A DNA stretch of 64,000 nucleotides from Flavobacterium pisciphilum (GTDB lineage: Bacteria > Bacteroidota > Bacteroidia > Flavobacteriales > Flavobacteriaceae): positions 4,526,001 through 4,590,000 of the forward strand of contig NZ_JAJJMO010000001.1 of NCBI RefSeq assembly GCF_020905345.1. Reading direction: 5' to 3'. The position numbers were made by a program, and so were the translations under genes. This document shows, in pieces, positions 46,841 through 56,323 of the stretch (the stretch's first letter is position 1; each line of letters begins with the position of its first letter). A model generated the notes under the pieces. The model saw only the letters and a list, made by a program, of their open reading frames with translations. It had not been told where the DNA came from and ran no database searches.

Positions 46841-47845
46841 TTATATTTTTAGTTTGTTTACTAAATCTTCAAATTTCTTCAATGTTTCTTCCATTGAATC
46901 TAGTGATTTTCCTCCTGCAGCATTGCTGTGACCTCCACCGTTAAAATGAGCTCTTGCAAATTCATTTACATCAAAACCACCTTGTGAACGGAAAGAAATT
47001 TTGATTATTTTCTCATCTTTATTTTCAATAAATATAGCTGTAAAAACGATACCTTTCATGCTTAAACCGTAATTTACGATTCCTTCAGTATCTCCTTTTA
47101 TATAATTAAACTCGTCTAATTCAGCTTGAGTTAATGAAGTATATGATGTTTTGTGTTCAGTTAAAACCTTCATGTTTTGCAATGCTCTTCCAAGTAATTG
47201 CAAGCGACTGTACGAACTGTTATCAAAAAGCAAAATTGGAATTTGCGTGTTTTCGACACCTAAATCAATTAGTTCAGCAATAATACGGTGGGTGTTTCCT
47301 GTTGTTCCAGGAAAACGAAAAGAACCAGAATCGGTTAATATTCCTGTATAAATGCAAGTTGCTATAGTTTTGTCTAAATCTTCTTTTTTATCTAAAAACG
47401 AGATGAAATTATAAACCATTTCGCAAGTAGATCCAAATGAAGTATCTGAATACATATAAGCGGCATAATCATCAGGTCTTTGGTGGTGATCAATCATGAT
47501 AAACGGAGCTTTTAGCTTTGCTAAAGTATGTTCCATTTCTCCTGTGCGGTGAAAAGCATTAAAATCTAGTGTGAATATAAGTTCAGCTTCTTCAAGAATT
47601 TTAGTGCAGTTATCGATATCTTTTTCGAATATTCTTACTGTTTCAGAACCTGGTAACCAAGCAAGGAAATCAGGAAAATCATTCGGAGCAATTACAATTG
47701 GCTCATGATTGTTTTTTAATAAAAAGTGATATAAAGCTAAGGTTGAACCCATAGCATCCCCATCGGGACCTCGGTGTGGAATTATGGCAATCTTTTTTGG
47801 AGTTGCTAATAACAACTTTATGGCTTGAATGTCTTGTATTTTCAT
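46841..47845 (-). CDS. nrnA: DHH-family bifunctional oligoribonuclease/PAP phosphatase
   Basis: Degrades 2-5 nt RNA (and in relatives pAp) to mononucleotides using Mn2+. The 334-residue protein has the DHH set: IIPHRGPDGDAMGST (the motif I Asp pair), FTLDFNAFHR, and MIDHHQRPDD, which is the DHH box. The DHHA1 domain ends with HFNGGGHSNAAGG. The length is normal. It is the first gene of the nrnA-gldI-isomerase operon, with a five-base gap to gldI. The link between RNA turnover and envelope folding is positional only. Confidence 0.9.
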   Translation of the reverse strand: MKIQDIQAIKLLLATPKKIAIIPHRGPDGDAMGSTLALYHFLLKNNHEPIVIAPNDFPDFLAWLPGSETVRIFEKDIDNCTKILEEAELIFTLDFNAFHRTGEMEHTLAKLKAPFIMIDHHQRPDDYAAYMYSDTSFGSTCEMVYNFISFLDKKEDLDKTIATCIYTGILTDSGSFRFPGTTGNTHRIIAELIDLGVENTQIPILLFDNSSYSRLQLLGRALQNMKVLTEHKTSYTSLTQAELDEFNYIKGDTEGIVNYGLSMKGIVFTAIFIENKDEKIIKISFRSQGGFDVNEFARAHFNGGGHSNAAGGKSLDSMEETLKKFEDLVNKLKI

Positions 47846-47959
47846 GTGTGCGAATTTACATTTTTTTACTGTAAAGTTGAAAACATTTTAGACATTAACA
47901 TGCTTTTATAAAATCTTAATTTTCAATATTCATTTTTAGTTGCTGTTGTCGTTTTTGGT

Positions 47960-48037
47960 AGCTGTTTTTAGAGTAAAACAAAAGACAATCAAATACTAAA
48001 CTTCGGGTTGTAGCTGTGACTGTGATTAAAAACAGCT
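47960..48037 (-). terminator. Stem-loop after the CLC gene
   Basis: AGCTGTTTTTA at 47960-47970 pairs with TAAAAACAGCT at 48027-48037 around a 56-base loop. It starts six bases past the CLC stop on the minus strand. The long loop makes it a weak terminator call. Confidence 0.35.
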
Positions 48038-48042
48038 GTAAA

Positions 48043-49278
48043 TTAAAACCATTTTTGATATAAATTGTGTTTAGGGCCTTTTACAATTTGGGATTTGTAA
48101 ATACCTATGGAGCCTGAGGATAAGTAGGCAATAACACAGGCTATGGCGATAAAAATTCCACTTTCGATACCAAATAATTCAATCCCCATAACGGTACAGG
48201 CAATAGGAGTATGGGTTGCTCCAGAGAATACAGCGACAAACCCCATTCCGGCAAGAAGAGCAATTGGCATAGGAACTATAAGTGATAAAGCACTGCCAAG
48301 AGTAGCCCCTACAAAAAATAATGGAGTAACCTCTCCACCTTTAAAACCAGCGCCTAGTGTAAAACCCGTAAAGAGTATTTTGAGTAAAAAATCATACCAT
48401 GCATTTGTATTTGTAAAGGAGTCAACAATAGCGGGAACTCCCAAGCCTGAAAATTTTGTAAAACCAAAACCAGCAATAGCAACAGCAAGAATAATCCCGC
48501 CTACAAAGGGACGAAGCGGGGGGTATTTTATAGTTTTAGAAAATATGGAACTCCAAAAGTGGGTAGTTCGAGAGAATAATAAAGCAGCAAATCCGAATAA
48601 TGTACCACAAATTAAAGTGTAAAATAAATTAGCAGAAGTGATTTCTGGAACTAGTGGAATGCTGTAATGAGTATGTTTTACTTGCCATATCTCGACAGTA
48701 AAATAGGCTGTATAAGCCACAATAAAGGAAAGCAAAATACTTTTTAAGTTAATTTTACTAAAATAAACGACTTCAAGAGCAAAGATGGCACCAGCTAAAG
48801 GTGTTCCAAAAACAGATGCAAAACCAGCACTTATTCCTAAAATGATTAGTGTTTTTCTTTCGGAATTATTGAGTTTAAAGATTTTTGTAAATTGGTCGGC
48901 GATTGCGCCTCCCATTTGTACAGCTGTTCCTTCACGGCCAGCCGAGCCACCAAATAAATGGGTGATTATGGTTCCAAAGTAAACTAGCGGAGCCATTTTT
49001 AAAGGAATAATTTCTTTTGGGTTTTCGTATTCTTCGAGCAATAAATTGTTGCCTTTTACAACGTCTTTCCCTAAATAATAATAACTAAGGCCTACTAGTA
49101 ATCCACCAAGAGGCAAAAGCCAAATAATCCAGTCATGTAGGATTCTGTACTGGGTGACATACTCTAAAGTAATTAAAAAAAACGCCGAAGCTGAACCTGA
49201 TAAAATACCTATCAATACACAAATGAAAATCCATTTGAGAGAGAGGAGTATTGTTTCTTTTAAATTTTGTAAATTCAT
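48043..49278 (-). CDS. CLC-type anion transporter, probably CLC-F fluoride/proton antiporter
   Basis: A 411-residue membrane protein with about ten helices of the CLC fold. GSAGREGTAVQMGGAIADQF stands where chloride CLCs have GKEGP, with the gating Glu present. GAGFKGGEVTPLFFVGATLG stands where they have GxFxP. GREGT and GGEVTPLF are hallmarks of the CLC-F group, which exports fluoride. That is a motif-level inference; a plain chloride channel annotation is the fallback. The RidA gene is 49 bases upstream on the same strand. No fluoride riboswitch is visible in that gap. Confidence 0.85.
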   Translation of the reverse strand: MNLQNLKETILLSLKWIFICVLIGILSGSASAFFLITLEYVTQYRILHDWIIWLLPLGGLLVGLSYYYLGKDVVKGNNLLLEEYENPKEIIPLKMAPLVYFGTIITHLFGGSAGREGTAVQMGGAIADQFTKIFKLNNSERKTLIILGISAGFASVFGTPLAGAIFALEVVYFSKINLKSILLSFIVAYTAYFTVEIWQVKHTHYSIPLVPEITSANLFYTLICGTLFGFAALLFSRTTHFWSSIFSKTIKYPPLRPFVGGIILAVAIAGFGFTKFSGLGVPAIVDSFTNTNAWYDFLLKILFTGFTLGAGFKGGEVTPLFFVGATLGSALSLIVPMPIALLAGMGFVAVFSGATHTPIACTVMGIELFGIESGIFIAIACVIAYLSSGSIGIYKSQIVKGPKHNLYQKWF

Positions 49279-49327
49279 TTAAATGGGGTAGCAGTGGCGT
49301 TTTTTTTTATTAAAAAGATTTGATTTG

Positions 49328-49711
49328 TTATACAATTACTGCTGTAAATTCTATTTCTACCAAGTATTCTGGTGCTACAAGTTTGCTAATTTCGTAAAAA
49401 CCAGTTGTTGGTTTTATGTCTTTAAAAAAGGTTGAATGTGCTCCAGCTACAGACTCAAAGGTTGAGATATCGGTGGTGAAAATACGAGTTCTAATTACGT
49501 CTTTCATTCCAATTCCTAAATCTTCTAAAACTTTTTCTACTCTTTCCAGAATATTCAATGTCTGTGCATACGCATCATCGGCTTTAACTTTTTCGCCATC
49601 AACAATAGCGACAGTTCCAGAAACTTCTACGATATTACCAATGCGAACTGCGCGACAATATCCCATTTTGTCTTCCCAAGGAGATCCTGTTAGGATGTTT
49701 TCTCTTTTCAT
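49328..49711 (-). CDS. RidA/YjgF-family protein without the catalytic Arg
   Basis: A 127-residue Rid-family trimer-type protein. GNIVEVSGTVAIVDGE, VEKVLEDLGIGMKDVIRTRIF and the closing LVEIEFTAVIV are typical. In imine-hydrolysing RidA an Arg stands in the PxR..V motif before the LP.g..VEIE strand. Here the matching segment reads IKPTTGFYEISKLVAPEYLVEIE, with no Arg. It thus belongs to a Rid subgroup whose activity is not known. It is upstream of the CLC gene and may share its message. Confidence 0.85.
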   Translation of the reverse strand: MKRENILTGSPWEDKMGYCRAVRIGNIVEVSGTVAIVDGEKVKADDAYAQTLNILERVEKVLEDLGIGMKDVIRTRIFTTDISTFESVAGAHSTFFKDIKPTTGFYEISKLVAPEYLVEIEFTAVIV

Positions 49712-49932
49712 TCTAAGGTTGTTTTTGTGTGTGTTTTCGAACTGCTTTTAGTGGTTTTTAAAAGCAGTTCATAGTTAGATTAATAGTGTTGCAATTTATG
49801 AAAAATGCAAATGAAAACACACAAAATGTAGCGATTAATTCCTAGCTAAAAATCAGTTTTTGTGATAAATGGTTACGATTTTTGAGCTGTTACAATGAAA
49901 GGTTTGTCAGATCATTTTTGAGATAGTATCGC

Positions 49933-50853
49933 TTATATCCATTTATCACTATTCGTATAATCGTTAGGGAAATAGGTGAGATATTGAACCATTCGTGGAG
50001 CTGTTCCTTTATTTGGACTTGCACAATGTGGTAAAGTGTTTTGCCATATTATAAAATCACCAGCATTTGCAACTATCGGTACAGGTTGTGTTATTTTAAT
50101 TATTTCTTCTCTTGGGTTTATGTCTGATTTAAGGTTGTTGAGCCAAGAATCTATTTTTTTATGAAACCCTGGTACACAATGAAAGGCACCATCATTAAGT
50201 CCGCAATCGGTTAGATAGAGAAGGCCTTGAAATCCAAAACTAATGGGCTGACTTAAGCTAACATCCCAATGAAGGTCACTTCCTAAAAAATAAAAGTGGT
50301 TAGTCTCAGGTGGATTAAAGCTTACTTTGTCAATCGTTTTGTATATATCAGTAGTGTTATATAGTTGTTCGTAAGCTTTTTTTATTTTTGGAGAAAATCT
50401 ATTTCTGTTTAAGGTTTCATGATCCGAAAAATTAACCATTAGTCCTTTATGTTCCTGATGGGTTTCATACCAAGTTTCTTTTTTATCAGGGTTCATTTTT
50501 AAGAAATCCCAAATAGCACGTTGCGTGTCTTCACAATCTTCTTTTGGAATAGCATTTTTTACAATAACATATCCATTAATATTCCAAAATTCAATATCAT
50601 CGTCAGAGAGTACTTGTTCAGTAATATGCTCAGAGTCTTGTGGTGTGATTTTCTTTTTATCATTCAGCCAGTTTTTAAAAGTCTCAAAATCTGGTTTTTT
50701 AAAATAGAGATACTGTAATGTTTCTTCCATGCCAATGCCAAATTGATATAACATTTTGATTTCTTCGTTCCAACTTTGGTTTTGATCTGAAGTAGAGGTG
50801 GTATTAGGGTTTAACGTGCGTTCCCATAGTTTTTTTAAAAGAATCCAAGGCAT
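49933..50853 (-). CDS. Phytanoyl-CoA dioxygenase-like Fe(II)/2-oxoglutarate oxygenase
   Basis: A 306-residue soluble oxygenase. The double-stranded beta-helix has the iron triad HWD (SDLHWDVSLSQ) and a distal His in LPHCASPNKG, followed by Arg in APRMVQYLTY for 2-oxoglutarate. The N-terminal helical extension of about 90 residues (with WNEEIKMLYQFGIGMEETLQ) precedes IEFWNINGYVIVKNAI, the usual PhyH start. Substrates in this family range from acyl-CoA to small metabolites. It lies 58 bases downstream of a possible Hint-like gene in the same direction. The pair is discussed in the findings. Confidence 0.85.
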   Translation of the reverse strand: MPWILLKKLWERTLNPNTTSTSDQNQSWNEEIKMLYQFGIGMEETLQYLYFKKPDFETFKNWLNDKKKITPQDSEHITEQVLSDDDIEFWNINGYVIVKNAIPKEDCEDTQRAIWDFLKMNPDKKETWYETHQEHKGLMVNFSDHETLNRNRFSPKIKKAYEQLYNTTDIYKTIDKVSFNPPETNHFYFLGSDLHWDVSLSQPISFGFQGLLYLTDCGLNDGAFHCVPGFHKKIDSWLNNLKSDINPREEIIKITQPVPIVANAGDFIIWQNTLPHCASPNKGTAPRMVQYLTYFPNDYTNSDKWI

Positions 50854-50911
50854 AGTTTTATAAGTGATTGTGGTTTGAAAATTTAGCTAAGCAGTAAATC
50901 AGGAATGGTAT

Positions 50912-51463
50912 TTATTGTATCATTTCATGAGGTATTTGATCAAAATATACTTGTAATATGAAATCGCCTACTACGATACCATTCGCAAGTAATAAGTGAC
51001 CATTAGGTGAGTTGTTCCATTTTACGTTTGTTGAAATATGATGCAGCTCACTATCGTAATTAACTATCGAAACACCTTCTATTAGCAAAGGATTTCCATA
51101 TTTGTCAACAATTTTCTGCCCAGGAATTAGCTTATCAGCTTTTGTGTATTTCCCATTTGAAAGCAAGAAAGGAAGGTTTGTATCACAAATAAAATAAGGG
51201 ATATCATTGCTCGGTACAAGTATGTATACTGTTTTTTGAGATTGAATATAATGGTTGTTATCGGTACTAAAGGAAACTCTAGCGGTTGTTGATGATAGTT
51301 TAATTTTACCTTGATTTACTTTTACAGAAATTGCAGATACTGCATCACCTTTTGTAAAATGATATACAGGTTTTAGTCCTGTAGGAATTGTGATGAGCGG
51401 ATTATTCCCTGAAGCATTACTATTTAAATTAACATCAATCGCTGGAATAAAATTAGTTTTCAT
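50912..51463 (-). CDS. Hypothetical protein with possible degenerate Hint-like strands
   Basis: A 183-residue soluble protein with no signal peptide. The segment PYFICDTNLPFLLSNGKYTKADKLIPGQKIVD looks like Hint (Hedgehog/intein) block B, vT-x-dHpfl-x-x-G-x-w-x-x-A-x-x-L-x-x-G-D-x-i, with the His replaced. GHLLLANGIVVGDFIL resembles the closing block, which in Hint proteins ends NGIvvgN or similar. The splicing Cys at the start is absent. The relation is an inference from pattern only. It is transcribed with the PhyH-like gene downstream. Confidence 0.55.
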   Translation of the reverse strand: MKTNFIPAIDVNLNSNASGNNPLITIPTGLKPVYHFTKGDAVSAISVKVNQGKIKLSSTTARVSFSTDNNHYIQSQKTVYILVPSNDIPYFICDTNLPFLLSNGKYTKADKLIPGQKIVDKYGNPLLIEGVSIVNYDSELHHISTNVKWNNSPNGHLLLANGIVVGDFILQVYFDQIPHEMIQ

Positions 51464-51742
51464 ACTGTATTTTTTAGGAAGTTTCGAGCTGTATTAAAAA
51501 AAAGTATAGCTCAAAATTAACTTATTTAAAAATATAGATGTTACGTATAAATACCTGTTTTGAATCTCTTTTTGGTTGTTTATTAGTGTGTTATGTAGGT
51601 TTTGAAGTAACGAAAAAGGAATATTTTTTTGGTTGTACATGTTTTTTTATTTGCTAGGTTGATGAGGATACCCCATGAATATTTGTAGCAATTTGGATTT
51701 TAATTGCTTCTTTGGAATGGTTTTCAAGATGTTATAATTGAA

Positions 51743-52048
51743 TTATTCAACTTGATATTGTTCAAAAAGGCGAAGTTTGTTTTGGGTAGTAGTGAGGTTT
51801 TTTTGAAGCACTTCGATTTTATTTAATAAATGGGTAATTGCATCAATCCCCTCTAAATTAATTTTGAGTTCATAATGCAGTCGTATCATTTTTTCTATAG
51901 AAGGCAATTGTTCTGGATGCAAATATTGTTCTTCTTCTAAAACGATAATTTCTATTAAACCATAACTGTCTAGTTTAGCTATAAAGGAGTCTTCAATTTC
52001 GTGATATATGCAAAATTGTTTTATTTGGATTAAGTTTTTGTTATCCAT
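51743..52048 (-). CDS. cbpM: Chaperone modulator CbpM-like protein
   Basis: A 101-residue MerR-like/CbpM protein. It has [26 protein letters not shown], then a helix, ending with a coiled coil ([19 protein letters not shown]). In E. coli CbpM binds the J domain of CbpA and blocks its co-chaperone and DNA-binding activity. Here it overlaps the 3' end of the CbpA-like gene by eight bases, so translation is probably coupled and the amounts are matched. Confidence 0.85.
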   Translation of the reverse strand: MDNKNLIQIKQFCIYHEIEDSFIAKLDSYGLIEIIVLEEEQYLHPEQLPSIEKMIRLHYELKINLEGIDAITHLLNKIEVLQKNLTTTQNKLRLFEQYQVE

Positions 52049-52955
52049 GATTTCTTATTTTAGATAATTCTTTGAATAATTCTTTTTCTTTCTCAGATAG
52101 GTTTGTTGGGATTTTTATAGTGTAGGTGATATATAAATCTCCAAATTGATTTTCTTTTTTATACACAGGGAATCCTTTTCCTTTTAATTTGACTTTGGTT
52201 CCGGGTTGTGTTTCTGGCGGGACTTTTATTTTTACTTTCCCATCAAAAGTATCCACCATAATTTCACCACCTAATATTGCAGTATATAAATCAAGATCAA
52301 CATCGGCATATAGATTGTTTCCTTCTCTTTTAAAATCAGAATTATTTGCAATTACAAACGTAATATACAAATCTCCATTAGGACCTCCGTTAGCACCAGG
52401 TCCGCCATGTCCAGGGATTTTTATAATTTGCCCGTTTTCGACACCTGCAGGAATTGTAATTCGGATGTTTTTACCATTTACAGCTAGATTTTGTTTGTGC
52501 GTTGTATAAGCCGAGGTGAGATCCAATTGCAATTCGGCATTAAAATCGGGACCTCTAAATTTAGCTTGACTTCTACTGCTTCTTCTGGAGCCATACATAG
52601 AATTAAAGAAATCTGAAAAATCACTTTCTGAAAAGTCTTCTCCAGAAAAATTAGAATAATCAGGATCGGCTTGCTGTTGTCTTGAATGTTGTTGGTTAGG
52701 ATCGTATCCTGCCTTTTCAAATTCTTCCGCATGTTTCCAGTCTTTCCCATATTTATCGTATTTTTTTCGATTCTCGGGATTGCTTAAAACTTCATTGGCT
52801 TCGTTTATTTCTTTGAACTTTTTCTCAGCCTCAGCGTCATTCGGATTTAAGTCAGGATGATATTTACGAGCTAATTTTCGATATGCTTTTTTGATTTCAG
52901 CTTCAGTGGCAGATTTTGTAATTCCTAATGTTTTATAATAGTCGATATAATCCAT
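52041..52955 (-). CDS. cbpA: CbpA-type J-domain co-chaperone
   Basis: A 304-residue DnaJ-like protein that stimulates the DnaK ATPase. The J domain (1-70) has [22 protein letters not shown] and the HPD triad in KYHPDLNP. There is no zinc-finger region, and the two C-terminal beta domains contain [11 protein letters not shown] and [12 protein letters not shown], all as in CbpA. It lacks the G/F-rich linker of DnaJ but has a Gln/Ser-rich one. It overlaps the cbpM gene by eight bases. Confidence 0.9.
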   Translation of the reverse strand: MDYIDYYKTLGITKSATEAEIKKAYRKLARKYHPDLNPNDAEAEKKFKEINEANEVLSNPENRKKYDKYGKDWKHAEEFEKAGYDPNQQHSRQQQADPDYSNFSGEDFSESDFSDFFNSMYGSRRSSRSQAKFRGPDFNAELQLDLTSAYTTHKQNLAVNGKNIRITIPAGVENGQIIKIPGHGGPGANGGPNGDLYITFVIANNSDFKREGNNLYADVDLDLYTAILGGEIMVDTFDGKVKIKVPPETQPGTKVKLKGKGFPVYKKENQFGDLYITYTIKIPTNLSEKEKELFKELSKIRNHG

Positions 52956-53157
52956 TTTGTGAGTTTTTAATAAAGGTAAATTAAAATACTGAAGTTATGA
53001 ATAAGTTCTTAATTATCAAAATTGTATGTTTTGTATATTGAACATCTAAAAGGACTTGTTTTGATATTATCTAGCTAGGGATCATATTTTTTAATTTTTT
53101 TGGCAGGTTTTTTGTATCCAAAAATTAGCCTAATATATTGTTATAAATCTCTTAAAG

Positions 53158-53189
53158 TTGTAGAGCCAAATTTAATTATGCTATTTTTG
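53158..53189 (+). promoter_or_regulatory. Bacteroidota-type promoter before the Pro-rich exported protein
   Basis: TTG at 53158-53160, a 21-base spacer and TATTTTTG at 53182-53189. The leader would be about 55 bases. Confidence 0.7.
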
Positions 53190-53248
53190 CGATGTATCCC
53201 TATGATTTTAAGAAAATCTAAAAATTGATTCCATAATATTATACCCGA

Positions 53249-53968
53249 ATGAAACAGCTTTTATTTTTTATATTATTAATTACAACTCTTTCGGCATCTG
53301 CTCAATCAGAATTTGGCCCTAAGTTTAAACCAATTCCTCCAACGAATTTTGGTATTAAACCTAAGAAAACACCACCTCCAGGGACATTAATCCCACCGAT
53401 GGAAATTCCAGGTATAAAAGCGCCAAATGTTTTTAATAGTATAAATATAGCTCCTGCACAATCGCAATTAAATTCTTCGTATCAGATAGGGAAAACAAAT
53501 AGTTTTTCGATGACACCTTCAAATGAGTTTGCAAATCCAGGTGACAGATACATTCCAGGAATGGAAAAAGATTTAGATAAAACGCTAAAGGAACAGGGAC
53601 TAAAAGAAGGGAGAGGGACTTTACTTAAACAGAATATTTCTTTTGGAGATTTTAAAACTAAAGCGAATTATTTTGTTATTAGACTAAGAGATTTTGGAGC
53701 CATTGATGGCGACTTGGTTAAAGTGACTTCAAATGGTAAGGTGATACAGTCCGAAGTGTTTTTAGAAAATAACTTTAAAGATATTAGGATTATTCTAGAT
53801 AAGGGATTCAATAAAATGGAATTTGAAGCGCTAAATATAGGTAGTCTTGGTGGTAATACTGCCGAAATACAAGTACTTGATGATCAAAAAAATGTAATTG
53901 TTCATGATTATTGGAATAATCTTGCAGCAGGTTTTAAAGCCTCAATAGTTGTTGTGAAGGAAGAATAA
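53249..53968 (+). CDS. Exported protein with a Pro-rich N-terminal segment, function unknown
   Basis: A 239-residue exported protein with signal peptide MKQLLFFILLITTLSASAQS. Residues 20-75 are Pro-rich with PPTNFGIKPKKTPPPGTLIP, likely extended. The C-terminal 110 residues (from about NISFGDFKTKANYFVIRLRD) form a beta-sandwich-like domain with ends such as NKMEFEALNIGSLGG. I do not recognise the family. It has its own promoter and a terminator, so it is a single-gene unit divergent from cbpA. Confidence 0.7.
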   Translation: MKQLLFFILLITTLSASAQSEFGPKFKPIPPTNFGIKPKKTPPPGTLIPPMEIPGIKAPNVFNSINIAPAQSQLNSSYQIGKTNSFSMTPSNEFANPGDRYIPGMEKDLDKTLKEQGLKEGRGTLLKQNISFGDFKTKANYFVIRLRDFGAIDGDLVKVTSNGKVIQSEVFLENNFKDIRIILDKGFNKMEFEALNIGSLGGNTAEIQVLDDQKNVIVHDYWNNLAAGFKASIVVVKEE

Positions 53969-53994
53969 TTTACCACAAATATTTAAAAATAGCA

Positions 53995-54048
53995 TAAGGT
54001 TCAAAGGGATCAAGTTTTCAAACTTTAATTTCCTTTGAACCTTATTTT
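53995..54048. terminator. Bidirectional terminator built from the repeat phrase aaggttcaaagg
   Basis: TAAGGTTCAAAGG at 53995-54007 pairs perfectly with CCTTTGAACCTTA at 54032-54044, followed by TTTTAT. The stem uses the same words as the repeat fields at 7.6 and 21.8 kb. Confidence 0.8.
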
Positions 54049-54049
54049 A

Positions 54050-54577
54050 TTAAAAAGGATCTGCTGTAACTTTAAATCTCATTCCAGCCTCTATGCTCAC
54101 GTTCTGTGTAAGTGTTTCTTTTAAGGTTACCGAAGTTCTTATCTTGTAATTATCTGCCTTAATATATTTGTCTAATCTTTCGGATGTACAAGTTAATTCG
54201 ATTGTCTTGTCACTAGAATTGATATTATCCTGATAGGCAAGTTCGATTTCGTCACTTCCATCTGTTGAGATATACAAGTGGATAGATTTTAGAAAACTGA
54301 AAGTTTTCCCCTCAGGACTTTTTATAGTTAGATTTAGGGATCTTAATTTTACATCTTTTACTAAGCTAGCTTTTGTATTGTTGTTTTCAAATTCCGCACT
54401 AGAGTTGGTGGTTACATCTGGTGTAGGAACTTCAAAAGGAGCATTTATAGGAAAGCCACTTTTTATTTGAATATCAGCCTTATTGGATATTGTAAAAGTC
54501 AATAAATCATCAATCGCATTACATGAAAATGCAAGTAAACCTAAAAGGAGGGCAGAGAGAATTATTTTAAATTTCAT
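54050..54577 (-). CDS. Hypothetical lipoprotein with an Ig-like beta body
   Basis: A 175-residue protein starting MKFKIILSALLLGLLAFSCNA, a lipoprotein signal with Ser-Cys. The body is beta-rich, with GFPINAPFEVPTPDVT and KLRSLNLTIKSPEGKTFSF among its strands, resembling an Ig or LEA14-like sandwich. Function is unknown. I chose the ATG at 54577; the longer frame would put 23 residues before the signal. It is convergent with the Pro-rich exported protein. Confidence 0.7.
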   Translation of the reverse strand: MKFKIILSALLLGLLAFSCNAIDDLLTFTISNKADIQIKSGFPINAPFEVPTPDVTTNSSAEFENNNTKASLVKDVKLRSLNLTIKSPEGKTFSFLKSIHLYISTDGSDEIELAYQDNINSSDKTIELTCTSERLDKYIKADNYKIRTSVTLKETLTQNVSIEAGMRFKVTADPF

Positions 54578-54781
54578 AAAAGTTTTTTTTATACATACGG
54601 AAAATGATTCTGATTGGTTTTTGCTTTTTAGGTAAAAGTAAATCAATTTTTGTCTTTAATTTTTCACTTAAAAATAAAATTTGCACTGTATAAGATGGAA
54701 GAAGTTTTTCGATATGAAAAAAAATATAATTTTTTCATTGCTCTGATTTTTCAATTCGGAATATAAAAAGTATTTTTGCGC

Positions 54782-56311
54782 ATGCAACACAACGTACTTA
54801 TTTTAGATTTCGGATCGCAATATACTCAGCTTATTGCGCGTAGAGTTCGCGAATTAAATATATTCTGCGAAATCTTCCCTTATAATCATTTTCCGAGTGA
54901 TTTATCAAGTTATAAAGCAGTAATTTTAGGAGGAAGCCCATTTTCTGTTCGTGCAGAAGACGCTCCACATCCTGATTTATCTCAAATTCGTGGTAAACTT
55001 CCAATGTTGGCAGTTTGTTACGGAGCACAATACCTAGCTCATTTTAGTGGAGGAGAAGTAGCTGCTTCAAACACAAGAGAATATGGTAGAGCCAATTTAT
55101 CTTATATTAAGGAGAACGAAGTTTTCTTTGAAGGTGTTTCTGAAAACAGTCAAGTTTGGATGAGTCATAGTGATAGTATCAAAGCTTTGCCTACAAATGG
55201 TGTAAAATTAGCAAGTACACACGATGTTGAATTTGCAGCTTACAAAATTGAAGGCGAAACTACTTATGGTATTCAATATCATCCAGAGGTTTTCCATTCA
55301 ACTGATGGATCTAAGATGCTTGAAAACTTTTTAGTGAAAATTGCTGAAGTTCCTCAAAACTTTACACCAAATGCTTTCGTAGAAGAGATGGTGGGAGAAT
55401 TGAAAGAGAAATTAGGTAATGATAAAGTAGTTTTAGGATTATCAGGAGGAGTAGATTCGACTGTAGCAGCTGTATTATTACACCAAGCAATCGGTAAAAA
55501 CCTATACTGTATATTTGTAAATAACGGTTTACTTCGTAAAAACGAATTCCAAAGCGTATTGGATCAATACAAAGGAATGGGATTAAACGTAAAAGGAGTA
55601 GATTCAGGAGATCGTTTTCTTGGCGAATTAGCAGGAATCAGTGATCCAGAAACCAAGCGTAAAACTATTGGTCGTGTATTCATCGAAGTTTTTGATGATG
55701 AATCGCATCTAATCGAAGATGTAAAATGGTTGGCACAAGGAACAATTTATCCTGATGTTATCGAGTCGGTTTCTGTAAAAGGACCTTCTGCAACTATTAA
55801 ATCACACCATAACGTAGGTGGATTGCCAGATTACATGAAATTAAAAATTGTAGAGCCACTTCGTATGCTTTTTAAAGATGAAGTACGTAGAGTAGGGGCT
55901 ACTTTAGGAATAGATCCAGAGTTACTAGGAAGACATCCTTTCCCAGGACCAGGATTATCAATTAGAATTCTTGGAGATATTACTCCTGAGAAAGTACAAA
56001 TTTTGCAAGATGTTGATGCTGTATTTATCGATGGATTAAAATCTTGGGGATTGTATGATAAAGTTTGGCAGGCGGGAGCAATTTTGCTTCCTGTAAACAG
56101 TGTAGGTGTAATGGGTGATGAGCGTACTTACGAAAAAGTAGTAGCGCTTAGAGCTGTAGAATCTACTGATGGTATGACTGCTGACTGGGTACATTTGCCT
56201 TATGAGTTCTTGATGAAAGTCTCAAATGATATCATTAATAAAGTAAAAGGAGTAAATAGAGTAGTTTACGATATTAGCTCAAAACCACCCGCAACAATTG
56301 AGTGGGAATAA
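54782..56311 (+). CDS. guaA: GMP synthase (glutamine-hydrolysing)
   Basis: Makes GMP from XMP, glutamine and ATP. The 509-residue enzyme has a class I glutamine amidotransferase ([10 protein letters not shown], nucleophile Cys79, and QYHPEVFHS), an ATP pyrophosphatase domain ([18 protein letters not shown]), and a dimerisation domain ending [11 protein letters not shown]. The ATG at 54782 is preferred over a TTG two codons upstream. That TTG is part of a TATTTTTG box at 54771-54778, so the transcript may start at or very near the ATG. A perfect stem-loop follows the stop. Confidence 0.95.
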   Translation: MQHNVLILDFGSQYTQLIARRVRELNIFCEIFPYNHFPSDLSSYKAVILGGSPFSVRAEDAPHPDLSQIRGKLPMLAVCYGAQYLAHFSGGEVAASNTREYGRANLSYIKENEVFFEGVSENSQVWMSHSDSIKALPTNGVKLASTHDVEFAAYKIEGETTYGIQYHPEVFHSTDGSKMLENFLVKIAEVPQNFTPNAFVEEMVGELKEKLGNDKVVLGLSGGVDSTVAAVLLHQAIGKNLYCIFVNNGLLRKNEFQSVLDQYKGMGLNVKGVDSGDRFLGELAGISDPETKRKTIGRVFIEVFDDESHLIEDVKWLAQGTIYPDVIESVSVKGPSATIKSHHNVGGLPDYMKLKIVEPLRMLFKDEVRRVGATLGIDPELLGRHPFPGPGLSIRILGDITPEKVQILQDVDAVFIDGLKSWGLYDKVWQAGAILLPVNSVGVMGDERTYEKVVALRAVESTDGMTADWVHLPYEFLMKVSNDIINKVKGVNRVVYDISSKPPATIEWE

Positions 56312-56323
56312 TGAAATTTTTAT

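Noticed and set aside
48143..48622. A 159-residue plus-strand open frame inside the CLC gene
   Set aside because: Antisense of a well-supported membrane protein; the Pro/Lys-rich translation has no recognisable fold.
49279..49327. Fluoride riboswitch ahead of the CLC gene
   Set aside because: The gap is only 49 bases and does not show the conserved pairing elements.
50912..51463. Active intein or self-splicing Hint domain
   Set aside because: The nucleophilic Cys/Ser at the start and the block B His are missing; only a degenerate Hint-like relation is proposed.
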